A DNA stretch of 64,000 bases from Hippopus hippopus. Its lineage: Eukaryota; Mollusca; Bivalvia; Cardiida; Cardiidae. Positions 25,201-33,945 of the stretch are shown here, piece by piece; position 1 is the stretch's first letter; every line of letters begins with the position of its first letter. The stretch spans positions 9,838,516 to 9,902,515 of the forward strand of contig OX328110.1 in the NCBI GenBank assembly GCA_946811185.2, written 5' to 3'. Position numbers and translations under genes: made by a program. The notes under the pieces are model-generated. The model had not been told where the DNA came from and ran no database searches. It was given only the letters and a program-made list of their open reading frames with translations.

Positions 25201-26480
25201 GTAGGCGTCAAAATGCTTTACATGTTCGGTAATTTCACGCCTTTGTAATTTAGGGTGTTTCAGGCCTCTGAAACATCTAAAAAAAGAATTGTATGCACCT
25301 CTGTACAGTTTAAATCCTTTGCAATGTAACATTTTCGAAGATGGAAGATAAATATATTGATGTCACGACTACATCGATATTTTGATGCAACTGCAATATT
25401 GGTATTTCGACACCACAAAAAGTTAGGTAATTGACACCATTATGTAATTTGATATTAGTAAAAGCTTATATACATGTATATTTTGATGCAAATTCGGTAT
25501 TTTGAAGTATATGGAATGTCGATATTTTGACGTCATTGTAATTAAAGTATTTTACTGAAATACAGGTTTTTAACGATACACACTGTCTTTTTCACACCAA
25601 TGCAAATGGAATATTTTACGACAACAGCTTTATTTTGACGCCACAGGAAGCTAAGTATTTTCTTGCCTCTGCAATTTTAGTATTTTATTTTGAAACCTTT
25701 GAAGTATAGGTTTTATGACTTCATTATAAGTGCTTTGAAATAAGTACAATTTACGTGATTTGGTCGGCACTGCAAAGTAGGTATTTTGAAACCTCTATAA
25801 TTTAAGTATTTTGCGCCATTGCAATGTTAGTATTCTGAAGCAATGTAGTTATTTTAAAAACACATTAAAATAGGCGTTTCGACGCTCGTCTGTAGTACAA
25901 GATATTTTGACATATCCATCAACTGGTGACCCATGATACCTTTGCGAGGACTACATAGACCAAAATTCAGCCTGCACGTAGGAAAAGTCTGATTTTTGGA
26001 ACACACAAGACAACTTCAAATTGTATTTTAAGTCTTTCTGTTGTAAAACACACAAGACAACTTCAAATTATACGTTTAAGTCTTCCTGTTGTAGATTTAT
26101 TCTTTGTTTCCCTTTCAAATCCGCCATGTTTATCATTTCAACCCTGAAATTGTTAAATAAATGAAAAATTTTTGACGTTATTGGAACACAAACATTGCTA
26201 TTGGAAAGCTACTTTCACCGGGAAAATATCACTGTTTGGGGTGTTGTAGATCAAACATCAGACTGCACATTCTGATCTTGACCTACACTGTCTGTAAAAG
26301 GGCACTGAATATCGACTAGCAACTTAAGGGGTAACACAGGAAGAGCAAGTTCGATTTGTTATATTTGTAGTGCAAGCCCTCATGCTTTCTTGTCCGTGTA
26401 TTTTCAGGAACAAGTTAGTAAGCTGCAGCGACTACCACACCATCCCAGATATCAACTTTAACCTTTGGAAAGAAAAATAA
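4315..26480 (+). CDS. Animal haem peroxidase gene (5' incomplete, 13 exons)
   Basis: Exons: 4315-4502, 5808-5996, 7144-7192, 8610-8725, 9581-9676, 14732-14857, 15792-15971, 16605-16764, 17975-18127, 20100-20306, 23342-23523, 24579-24681, 26408-26480. Every junction is AG/GT and every phase carries through, giving 606 residues and a TAA. The product is a member of the animal haem peroxidase superfamily (peroxidasin/chorion/salivary peroxidase-like), which oxidises halides or phenols with H2O2, usually in secretory compartments or outside the cell. Seen: CNN...WG entry motif, distal His in [17 protein letters not shown] with catalytic Arg, proximal His in [17 protein letters not shown], and the closing CSDY. 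All expected active-site residues are present, so an active enzyme is likely. The signal peptide and propeptide are not visible: exon 1 enters in phase 2, so at least one upstream exon is missing. Substrate and subfamily cannot be decided. Confidence 0.93.
4527..4789 (+). mobile_element. MITE family A beside peroxidase exon 1
   Basis: Full-length; its central palindrome CAGCCTGCGCAGTCCGCGCA is well kept. It starts 25 bp past the exon donor. Confidence 0.8.
5808..5996 (+). CDS. Peroxidase exon 2 (distal His)
   Basis: Joins exon 1 to make [14 protein letters not shown]. It ends with [13 protein letters not shown], where DHD holds the distal haem His flanked by the Asp used for haem linkage and Ca binding in mammalian relatives. 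Phase 1 in and out. Confidence 0.92.
6022..6232. mobile_element. MITE family B
   Basis: Core GATCAAGATCAGACTACACA present; directly follows peroxidase exon 2. Confidence 0.7.
7144..7192 (+). CDS. Peroxidase exon 3 (49-bp micro-exon)
   Basis: CTGTTTCAG acceptor, GTAGGT donor. Encodes [16 protein letters not shown] and two bases of a Cys codon. Short but placed by splice phase and by the double Cys expected here. Confidence 0.85.
7440..7640 (-). mobile_element. tRNA-derived SINE, family 2
   Basis: Reverse of the unit at 37955: shares CAGTACTCGCGCCGA and GTGTGTGGGCCAGTGAA. tRNA-like head degraded. Confidence 0.65.
7913..8117. mobile_element. MITE family B
   Basis: Core contains the GTGCAGTCTGAACGTG duplication; ends CCCTTAACCTGC and AGGGGTTAAG. 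Confidence 0.75.
8402..8580. mobile_element. MITE family D
   Basis: GGTCCGTAGTCACCAACCAT to the inverse at the right. The centre is CTTCTGATTGGCTAAACCA facing its complement. Nine copies in the window. Confidence 0.75.
8610..8725 (+). CDS. Peroxidase exon 4
   Basis: It has no Met and is easily missed. The acceptor is TTTCTTTCAATAAG and the donor GTAAGT. Reads [16 protein letters not shown] and then [10 protein letters not shown], the Cys-Pro-Ile and Cys..VRS stretch between the distal-His and REQIN-like blocks. Length 116 fits phase 2 in, phase 1 out exactly. It lies between a family D MITE and a SINE. Confidence 0.85.
8757..9056 (-). mobile_element. tRNA-derived SINE, family 1
   Basis: Minus-strand tRNA-like head at 8985-9056 with A box TAGCGCAGTCGG and B box GGTTCGTACCCC, then a body ending in TTAATACCAC. 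Body words shared with other copies: GCGGCCAGTGCACCTAT, TTTCTTTCCAAG. Confidence 0.75.
9581..9676 (+). CDS. Peroxidase exon 5
   Basis: Encodes [19 protein letters not shown] and [12 protein letters not shown], equivalent to the IN..TS.iD.s.vYG block. Donor is GTTTGT. Phase 1 in and out. A (GT)n tract and a MITE follow in the intron. Confidence 0.88.
9897..9999 (+). repeat. (GT)n microsatellite
   Basis: AT start, then about 45 GT units with a few GTAT breaks. Confidence 0.95.
9999..10220 (+). mobile_element. MITE family A abutting (GT)n
   Basis: Left end merges with the GT tract; right end AGAGCGCGGCTC. Confidence 0.7.
10440..10870 (+). repeat. Degenerate AT-rich motif array 1
   Basis: About eleven units of roughly 38 bp around AGAATGTTACA-ACTTTTACATAT-AAAAATT. 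Units are clearly related but none identical. Confidence 0.65.
11368..11555. mobile_element. MITE family D
   Basis: AGTTCTGATTGGCTAACCCA centre; outer ends GGTCCGTTTTCAGC and TTGAATACGGGCTCC. Confidence 0.75.
11916..12194 (+). repeat. Left terminal inverted repeat of mini-Polinton
   Basis: Pairs with 14325-14504 in reverse. About 99 bp (around 12001-12099) are extra here and bounded by CAC on both sides, so the right arm probably lost them through microhomology. The arm is richer in GC than its surroundings. Confidence 0.75.
12296..12658 (+). CDS. C2H2 zinc-finger protein of the mini-Polinton
   Basis: A 120-aa ORF. Residues near 92-113 form [26 protein letters not shown] spacing (C-x2-C-x12-H-x4-H), one C2H2 finger at the C terminus. 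The N-terminal 90 residues have no motif I can name ([24 protein letters not shown]). A GATAAAAG lies at 12244-12251, about 45 bp before the ATG, and AATAAA at 12765-12770. The frame is intact, unlike the capsid fragment opposite. Role unknown; it may be a structural or regulatory gene of the parental element. Confidence 0.5.
   Translation: MTQKQVDVANCETGEFSFVRWDDHEVSCQLDERFSLVVKRAYRLTYVLLRSGSKFIKLPFEVFNAICNAQISIKFLKETLENREEEQGWLCMYCGRLFSTATNGTRHEQQQHEVITDLYN
12772..12890 (+). repeat. (GAAA/GGAA)n microsatellite
   Basis: Tetranucleotide tract inside the mini-Polinton; it generates long spurious Ser/Phe ORFs on the minus strand. Confidence 0.95.
13005..13241 (-). pseudogene. Capsid-like protein fragment (Maverick F54H12.2-like)
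   Basis: About 79 residues in one frame, including [12 protein letters not shown] and [19 protein letters not shown]. This matches in pattern the tail of the capsid-like gene at 63854-64000 (RRGLCRLEIKFAKPLPES). It stops being recognisable where GTAAATCTACC begins on the minus strand, and the final strand of the domain is missing; the N-terminal body is also absent. It is a broken copy, not a gene. The family assignment (virion protein of Polinton/adintovirus elements) rests on pattern recognition. Confidence 0.55.
14325..14504 (-). repeat. Right terminal inverted repeat of mini-Polinton
   Basis: Reverse complement of the left arm from AGTATGTTGAG to GTGAATT, uninterrupted. Long ORFs over this arm in several frames are by-products of the repeat. 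Confidence 0.75.
14732..14857 (+). CDS. Peroxidase exon 6
   Basis: The acceptor was chosen at GAACTTTTCAG rather than the nearer upstream TAG because only it keeps phase ([12 protein letters not shown]). Encodes [12 protein letters not shown] and ends before GDSR. The donor is GTAAGG. Confidence 0.88.
14881..15143 (+). mobile_element. MITE family A beside peroxidase exon 6
   Basis: Full-length, 23 bp after the donor of exon 6, repeating the arrangement seen at exon 1. Confidence 0.8.
15792..15971 (+). CDS. Peroxidase exon 7 (catalytic Arg)
   Basis: Encodes [25 protein letters not shown] and [19 protein letters not shown], the most conserved block of the family. It contains the catalytic Arg and the Glu that binds haem in vertebrate enzymes. 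Confidence 0.95.
16013..16213 (+). mobile_element. MITE family A, left end lost
   Basis: Retains CTGCAAAAAGTATCGACCCA through the TTAAACCCCC arm. Confidence 0.6.
16249..16519 (+). mobile_element. MITE family A
   Basis: Decayed full copy ending GTCATAGCGCGGCAC. Confidence 0.7.
16605..16764 (+). CDS. Peroxidase exon 8 (proximal His)
   Basis: Encodes [32 protein letters not shown], and FRFGHTLV with the proximal haem His. The donor is GTATGT, leaving phase 2. Confidence 0.93.
17353..17563. mobile_element. TTAA-flanked MITE, 211 bp
   Basis: Begins GGATAGGGCATCCTAATG, ends with a close reverse complement, and is flanked by TTAA on both sides. Inner arms also pair (AACGTACGGATTC with its complement), so nearly the whole unit is a hairpin. 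Confidence 0.8.
17730..17953 (+). mobile_element. MITE family A before peroxidase exon 9
   Basis: Decayed; its right end CCCATAGCGCAGCTC is about 20 bp from the splice acceptor. Confidence 0.65.
17975..18127 (+). CDS. Peroxidase exon 9
   Basis: Acceptor TTATATTACAG, donor GTAAGT. Encodes [18 protein letters not shown] and ends at KADG. This is the variable stretch after the proximal His. Phase 2 in and out. Confidence 0.85.
18446..18652 (+). mobile_element. Solo LTR of the tRNA-carrying TRIM family
   Basis: Begins TGTTACGGGAGACC and ends TTTGTTCGTAAGA, matching the 1470-2024 LTRs. No primer site or second LTR follows. Its tRNA-like part keeps the A box (18530-18540) and B box (18573-18583) but differs in the anticodon region from the other copies. 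No clear target duplication was found. Confidence 0.75.
18653..20099. other. Peroxidase intron 9, no gene seen
   Basis: Holds a family C MITE and AT-rich sequence; nothing else recognised. Confidence 0.5.
20100..20306 (+). CDS. Peroxidase exon 10
   Basis: Encodes [20 protein letters not shown], the family's N..RGRDHG signature, then [10 protein letters not shown]. Donor is GTACCG. Confidence 0.94.
22198..22241 (+). repeat. (CT)n microsatellite
   Basis: About 20 CT units inside the 2.28-kb TTAA element. Confidence 0.95.
22318..22500. mobile_element. MITE family B inside the TTAA element
   Basis: Core GATCAGACTGCACAGAACGT. Additional core-only remnants of the family are at 15300-15375, 21300-21345, 28193-28250 and 31100-31160. 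Confidence 0.6.
23342..23523 (+). CDS. Peroxidase exon 11
   Basis: Encodes [20 protein letters not shown], then [20 protein letters not shown], both standard C-terminal blocks. A 2.28-kb TTAA-flanked element lies in the intron just upstream. Confidence 0.93.
24414..24550. mobile_element. MITE family B, shortened, before peroxidase exon 12
   Basis: Both ends kept (TTAACCCCTAACCTGC, CAGCCTAAGGGTTAA), half the core lost. Confidence 0.7.
24579..24681 (+). CDS. Peroxidase exon 12
   Basis: Encodes [18 protein letters not shown] and IQPNVFKR, the usual SLar.iCdnt block. Phase 1 in, phase 2 out. Confidence 0.9.
25360..25920 (+). repeat. Degenerate AT-rich motif array 2
   Basis: Units around GTATTTTGACGCCA-TTGCAATTTA. 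It shares the TATTTTGA word with arrays 3 and 4. In peroxidase intron 12. Confidence 0.6.
26138..26336. mobile_element. MITE family B before peroxidase exon 13
   Basis: CAACCCTGAAATTG at the left, CTTAAGGGGTAAC at the right, core AACATCAGACTGCACA. Confidence 0.65.
26408..26480 (+). CDS. Peroxidase exon 13 (terminal)
   Basis: TGTATTTTCAG acceptor. Encodes [20 protein letters not shown], then WKEK and TAA at 26478-26480. The final Cys and Trp match the family's end. No upstream exon of another gene interrupts. Confidence 0.92.
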
Positions 26481-26707
26481 TAAACTATTAACCCTTTTCC
26501 CCGACCGCTGATGTGTTTTTGAGAGAGTGCAGACGAAGGTCGGCATGTACATACTTGATGTCTGACCTTGGTATTTACTCTCTGTAAAGACTAAACAATT
26601 CTTCATCGTGAATAAAAAAATACGTGCAATTTCCCGGTACGAATTCGGCAGGTTTTGAAATATTGTTCTTGAATATGCATGTATTACGAGTATCCATCCT
26701 TGCCCTA

Positions 26708-26732
26708 GCGTCTGTCTGTCTGTCTGTCTGTC

Positions 26733-26783
<51 letters not shown>
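26708..26783 (+). repeat. (TCTG)n-(TC)n microsatellite
   Basis: Compound tract just downstream of the peroxidase stop. Confidence 0.95.
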
Positions 26784-26786
<3 letters not shown>

Positions 26787-27463
26787 GTCGACCAATAAAA
26801 TGAAACCAAGATTCACTTGCTTTGTTATTATCATAGTTTTAATTGAAATCTTAAACTGAACAATAAAACCAATACAAGTATATAACGCAACAGGTGCTCC
26901 TTATCCGTATTCAGGGGCGCGGATTAACGGGTACTCTTCATAAAGAGGTTTGAGGCTTTAAACCCTTAGTATTTGGAACTTATTATAATTGTCTTTCAGA
27001 TAAAATTTCCGTGAGTATACACAATACAGGATTTTAACCAATTACCGAATAACAATTTTAGCGTCAAAAATATATAGAGGATATTTGTTTTTTCGGTGAA
27101 AGATCGAAATTTATTTCATCGAGTGAACATCATAGGTAATATTTTCACCAAAAAAACAAAAATTCTATTTATTTCATGCTTCTAACCCCATTTTAATGGG
27201 GGGACTTACATCAAAATCCAGTAAAATCGATTTCTGTAATATCCCGTGGCATACCCCCTCAGCGCATCAACGCATTACAATATTACGTAAAGCGCGAGAA
27301 ATGTAGGGTAAATTACGTCATATATGTATTTCTATCTGGTTGAATGGCACGCACTGTTTACCTCACTCTCTTGCACTACGAATCATTCCCATTCACCTCT
27401 GTAGTTGGCTCAGAATGTAGTCCGTCATCACGTGATATTTTCTTCACATGACCATAACTCAAA

Positions 27464-27703
27464 ATGGCGACACAAACGCCGGTGGAAGAAAGACCAATCG
27501 ATTGTTTTGTGTGCTGTTCAAACAGCATACGGTCAATCAGACTTAGTGGTAGGAAATGTGAAAAAGAGGTATTTTCTGAAAAGCTTAAATGTCTTTTAAA
27601 GGACGATAACTTGTTTTTTAATCTTACAAACTTAGATCCATCGGTGTGTCGAAACTGTTGTCATCATTCATGGGCGCAGCCATCTTTTTTACAATTGGCG
27701 TAA
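27464..27703 (+). CDS. Possible first exon with ZAD-like Cys pairs
   Basis: A 79-aa ORF starting MATQTPVEERPIDCFVCC. It has two Cys pairs, CFVC near residue 14 and CRNC near residue 62, spaced as in ZAD-type zinc-binding N termini of transposon-derived or zinc-finger proteins. The upstream region 27240-27460 is unusually rich in CG dinucleotides for this window and could be a promoter. No downstream exon was found before the opposing transporter gene. It may be an orphan exon, a transposon fragment or a chance ORF. Confidence 0.3.
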   Translation: MATQTPVEERPIDCFVCCSNSIRSIRLSGRKCEKEVFSEKLKCLLKDDNLFFNLTNLDPSVCRNCCHHSWAQPSFLQLA

Positions 27704-28579
27704 GATTCTGATCAGTAAAGAAGCTTAAAAAAATAGTTCCATTGTATACAGGTAAATTCATCAGTTTGAATGCACCTATAATGTATCCGGAATCATATTT
27801 CCTTTGTCTACTTCATTATGTTACACATGAAACAGTTAAACAGTAACAAAACATGTTTTCCTCGGTTTGACAAGATTCTTGTCATTTAGCCCGTTGCAGA
27901 GATGTATGGTGAGAGTAACGAACGACAACTCTGCTCGGAGATTGTGTTTACCTAGGTAACTAGTGCGCGGGAACTACTGTTTCCGCCTTCAATTGAAGAG
28001 TTAGAAAATAAAATCGGTCTTTTTCACTGGTCGTAACCATGAAATATCAAACAATAATTTACCGTTATTTCCCCATAAACCACTGACAAGCATGAAATAA
28101 AAACTCGTTCTCCATCGATAGCTGTATAATACAATTCACAATCATTCAGAAAGGTATCAATCTCATAGGCCTGACGGAACAAGCGGCCGGTATAGATCCA
28201 TGATCAGACTCCATGTTCTGTGCAGTCTGATCTTAATCTCTGCCGTTGGCAAAAGTTCTGGTTTTCGTCTGTAGAGCTGAAATAATTAACACCTTTCCGA
28301 GTTTAAACGACCCTGGGAAAAAAACCTTTTGAAAACATTGTGGGAAAAAGAGAAAATACTGATAACCAGCATTTTCCCCTGTTCCCACCATGATTCCTGT
28401 CCTATCGAAAACAAACTCCATCATTTGAGCCACATTTGATTTGTCGTCTGCAAATGCTTTGAATTTGGACGAGTCTTGTTTTACTTTTACGTGTACTTCC
28501 CGACTCCTATCAGATCGTAGAACAGAGTATGTGATAGTGTGCATCAGGTAGAAAAGGGCAAGTATTCTTTTAAATCCAC

Positions 28580-28731
28580 TCAATTTTCTTCCTCATCCGT
28601 TTGTTTCTTTTTGGACGATGTCCATTTTTGTACAAGAGGTATAGTCAGGACGCAAAAACCCGCCACGTACGCAAGCCCACCCGTCAAGTGTAAGGCGTTG
28701 ATGTAGGATTTGGTAGTATCCCTTATCAGAC
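28580..28731 (-). CDS. Transporter A exon 6 (terminal)
   Basis: Encodes GLIRDTTKSYINALHLTGGL, TM12 and the Lys/Glu-rich tail ending DEEEN, stop 28580-28582. Ends tail to tail with the peroxidase gene 2.1 kb away. Confidence 0.9.
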
Positions 28732-31700
28732 CTGTAAACATAACAGAAAACAGGTCCAACCATTTGTAACCCTAAGGCAGCTACGCGCGACTCAAGGACC
28801 TTTTGCGGACAATGTAGATCAAGATCAGGTTGCACAGAACGTGCAGCCTGATCTTGGATCTACACTGTCCAATAAGGTGATAGCTTTGAAATATCAAGAT
28901 GGGTGTTTCATTATCGGCTTTAAAAGTTTCATTTAACTTATTTAGCAAGTTACGGGTTAAGAACATTTTTAGTCTTACTCTCAAAAAATTTCTATATTTG
29001 AAAGTAACGCAACTTCTGATTGCCTTAACCAAATGGTGTAGCCAATCAGAAGTTGCGTTACTTTCAAATTTGGAAAAAATGACTCAATCAGGGTGGAATG
29101 AACTCGGGATTTTGTTAAAGGTTTAACCAAGGAACTTGTATCAAGCTAATTTCTGGTTTATTCTCAGATAAAGAAATACATGTATGGTGAAAAATGTCTA
29201 CACTTAGCAACCAACAGCGTTTTCTCCTCTTTCCACAATATTTACAAAAACCTTCACCAGGATCTCTGTCAGAGTTGTTTATAAATGAGCAGCGATTTGG
29301 TAAAAGGAGGTTAGCGCGACTCCATGATGCACTGTACCATGCAAGTTATCACATAATTATGTCTAACAACCGACTGAATTATGAGGTAGACTGGTCCTTT
29401 GACATGCAGAAAATTGACCAATAGCGGAAAGTATCTGCCCATGTCACCCTGCACAGAGTGCGTTGGCTGACATGGATCGATACTTTTTGTAAATGCATTG
29501 AGCCTCCTTTTCTCAAAAGTGGTCCATTGCATCTAGGATAAAAATGAAATATGAGTGACGCTCTAGAAAAAGGAGTTTAAATTTAGAGTGGTCCTCTGGC
29601 TTCTAAAAAATTATTGCAAAATCAAAAAAGTTTGGACCCGGGTCTGACTGCGCGGAATGACAGACATGAGTCGATATTTTTTTACATTAAAAACTGTATT
29701 TCTGCAGAGCATGATTCATATTTGAGCCACGCTGTGTGAAAAGGGGGCTTAATGCGTTTACAAAAAGCCTGAAATTTTTGGTTTTGATCAATTTTCTGCA
29801 TATCCAAGGACCAGTGTACCTTATTGTTCAGTTGGTTGTGGGACATAATGGATTTTATGGAACTATAATACTGAGATGACTTGCTTGACATCAGGCATCA
29901 CAGAGATACATTAAGCCCCCTTTTGCCATATCATGACTCATAAGTATTTTAAGTTTCAAAACAGTTACTACCTGTTAATGGGAAGAAAATGGCTATTGAT
30001 ATACCATGTGTAAGTGTACTAAATCCAAGGGACTGTTTGAATCTCTCTTGACCGATAATATCTGAGAGTATCACAGCATAGGAGGAGAGGTATTGTCCGC
30101 AGCATAAACCTGCAACAAAATGATAATAAAGTATCCGAAACTCGACAATTTTCAAGTAATTAAACTTTACCCACCGGAGTTCACACTCGCAATACTCCGT
30201 TCAATAGTCGTCAGTTTTGACGATCATGTTCGGGAAAGTTCGAGAGCAGTCGGCAGTGTGTATTAAATACTGAAAAGGGACAAGTGATGTCGACGAATTT
30301 TATCGATCTATATATATCTTCGACAAAAGGACTCAAAGTCCTGGGTACGTATTTACCAACCATTCTTTGTCTTATCCTCAAAAATTTTCCAAATTTGAAA
30401 AAAACACAACTTCTGATTGGCTAAACCAATGGGAGGGTGCGTAAACCTAGGATAAAAATAAGAATGAAATCATCGATAATTAGTGAATACGGACCATGAA
30501 AAGCAGAATTGTTGAGCAGTATTTAGCAGTGCTATATGTCATAAGGGAATGAACAATAAGTTTTTTGTCCATTTTATATATATATTTGACTGAAATTTCC
30601 TCCTGAAATAAGCAGGGGAAAGGGAAAAAATATTGCTTAGGTCGTTGCCTTTATGAGCAGTTGCAACATGTAATTGATTCGGGTGAATAATTTAAAGCCA
30701 GTCAATCAATCGCGAATTCTGTTTGTATCAGATATAGTGTATATACGGTAACGCTTATAGTGATGCTCTGGAGTATTTATAACCTAAACAATACATTGGA
30801 ATGCATGTAGCGAATGCGTATATTACAGTTTTTGGTACCAGTCAGAATAATCACAGTAATCTCTTCGATTTATTGTATTATTCGAACAAATTGACATGAA
30901 ATAAATGACCTCCATACCATATATTACACGCTTGAATTACTGTCCAAACTTAACTTCGGCTAATGTCGTCTGAATGCGGAAAGATGAACGATTTTCAACT
31001 GTTAATTTGGCTAACAGATTTATCGTGTCTTTAAAGGGTACTAAAACTACCTGAAATAAACATGCTATTGTTGGTTTAAATTGGTAATACGTGGCAGATG
31101 ACATTCATCTAAGATGCACTTTCTGTGCAGTCTGATCTTGACCTATATCATCGGGAAAAGCTTTTTTTTTTTACTATGGCACTGAAAAGGTCAAACCCGA
31201 AATTTATCGTTAATAGAATTTCCGTACCGTCCGAGTATACGCGATGATAAAAATATTCACTCTCTAATTATTATTTGCATTCAGGTCAATTTCAGGTCAA
31301 TTTGTTCGAGTAATACTTAATTTAATATTTTGGGTTTATTTATACCATGTTTATATATACCATGAAATTGTATGACGTACTATTCGCACAGTTTTGGTAA
31401 CATAATTCCATCACCTGAGGCCTCAAAACTTATAAACCCCGTTCTACTCTTATACGTATGGATCAAAATTTTGCAAACAAAAATTTCAGTTCGTAACAAT
31501 AGGGAATGGTATAGTCTTACCACAGAAAAGCATACAGAGGAAGATGACTAAACATACAGACAGCGAGGCAGATAAAAAGACTAGGTATTCCTCGTTCTCC
31601 ACCCAGCTGTCAATGTACGGTCGAAATTGCTGTATTTTACCCAGCGTTTCATATTTCAGGTTATATTTACTGTATACGAAGGGAATGAAATATCCTTGTC

Positions 31701-33600
31701 GCCACTGTATTAGGGTCCGGACAACATGAGTAACTAGACTGGTACAAATGTCAAATTTCTAACTTTATTATTTACAGCCGATCTCTACTTTCGGTTTTTA
31801 TCCCGGAATGCGTACGAAACTACAATTAATCAAAGTACATTAAGTACTTCGACCTAAAGCGAATCAAAGACCTAAAATACTCAAATTGATAGCATTAATT
31901 CATGGCCTTCTGTAAAATCGTGTATCCAAGCGTTTTGTATGCAATTTTAGATGTTAGAAAAGTTGTTTTAGGCGTAATGACAGTAGTTTTTGGTAGTTTT
32001 CGAGTGGATTTTGGGTGCTTTGGGGTGTTTCTTTTACTGATTCATCTGAGGCGTACTATATGAACTAGGTCATGTCAAAGCTGCGGAACGAGACAAAATT
32101 TCAAATTTAGAGCGAGTTCTTCGATATTAACTCTGAAATTTATTGTTTATGTAAATGGCATACACTGATATTTAATCCGCATTTCATTTGTACATACCAA
32201 ATGACACAGACGCGTCTGTTTATTGATCTATGAGGACCTATTTTTCTTGAAACTGAGGTGTAATGCGTCATCTTGGGGAAAAGGTCTGTCGGTTGGCATA
32301 AGAAGGTGATGATGACGTCATCACCTTCTAAAAATCAGACAGGTAGACAGGTAAGTAAATAGTCAGAAAACTGAGGCTTCATGTGGCATGCAGGTGAAAC
32401 TCCAGTCTAAGTAAAAGACTTACTCACCTACGATAACAACGAATATAATCATCGTCTGAAACGATTTTATGAAACGCACGAAGTGACATGCCGTTCCTAC
32501 GGTGAGGAAAGCCACGCCCACAATGTTGTTTCTCTTGATCCATTGCCGGTCTGCGACCACTCCCATTGAAATTCTGGAGACAAAGTCCACAGCTGCCAAA
32601 ATCGACACCAGTAGACCAATCCGCTCATTTGGAATCCCTATTTCGTTTGCATATGTTGGTATGAAAATTGGTATCAAGCCAACGGAAGAGACGGCACAAA
32701 AAGCCAGAATGAGAAAATACAAGAATGAGACATCTTTCAGTAAGTTTAAATCAAATACTGTTTGTAATACGGATATAAAGCCACTATAAAACCATTGACA
32801 AAACGTTCCCTTACTGTCTGTGACGGTTTTACTGGGTTCCTCGACAGTCAATGGTGAGGCACCATTGACATCGACAAAGGAACCACATACAGCGTCTCCA
32901 TTAACATAGATACCCATCTGTGACCTGGATAATGACAATATAATACTACTAAGTTTAGCTAAACTTCCGCCATGTTTTGTATCCGATAACTCTCCTTTAC
33001 TACCCGTTTCTACTCGTCTTGCTCCTACAGAGTTAGCCCTGATCCTCTCCACTACCGGTGATTCATTTCCTCGAAATTTCATCATGCTTGGATCATGTGA
33101 CACCATTCTTCGCAACTCAAAATTTGTTCTTGTATATACTGGAAAATGCCTTGAATCTTTCATTTCTAAATTATCTATAGACTTCTCAGATGGCTCTGAG
33201 CTTATACTGTTCTTATCTGGGATTTTGTTGGTTGCAACTTGTTCATTAATGATTTTCTCTTTCTCCTTACTCATGCTGTTTTCTCTTGCAATTGATCTAC
33301 GTTTAGTATAGAATTCTGGAGGTCTCATCAATGCTGCCGCGACAAAAATATTAGACAGAAGTCCTGCCACAATAAGCATAGTTCCTGTGAACCCATATTC
33401 CTCAAATAACTTTATTACGATCGGGGCGAAAACCAAGCCGCCAACAGACGCTCCGGATGTAAATATACTGTTTGCCAAACCTTTGTGTTTCACGAAATAT
33501 GTTCCTAACATGACAAGCATGGGTGGGTGTGTACACGATAGGCCTATCCCTGAAAAAGAAATAAGTATATTTGGGTTGAATGATACTTTTACTTTTTATG

Positions 33601-33664
<64 letters not shown>

Positions 33665-33903
33665 ACGGACTGGGAGAATATGCACAATAACACTTATAAC
33701 CAAAACTTTGATAACGTCTTGGCTTTAAAATTTGAAATAGATATATAGATCAATTTCATCACAAATATTCTTTACGTTAGGACTCTGAACAGGGAAGGAC
33801 AAGTCAGTGTTTAAAAAACGATAGAAACACAAATTTGTAGACATTAGGTGAGATATTTAGGTTGATGAAAAATGCCTATTGCCTATGAAGCAACTGACAA
33901 AGT

Positions 33904-33945
<42 letters not shown>

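Noticed and set aside
26575..26784. Arg/Glu/Thr/Asp repeat ORF
   Set aside because: Translation of the TCTG/TC microsatellite.
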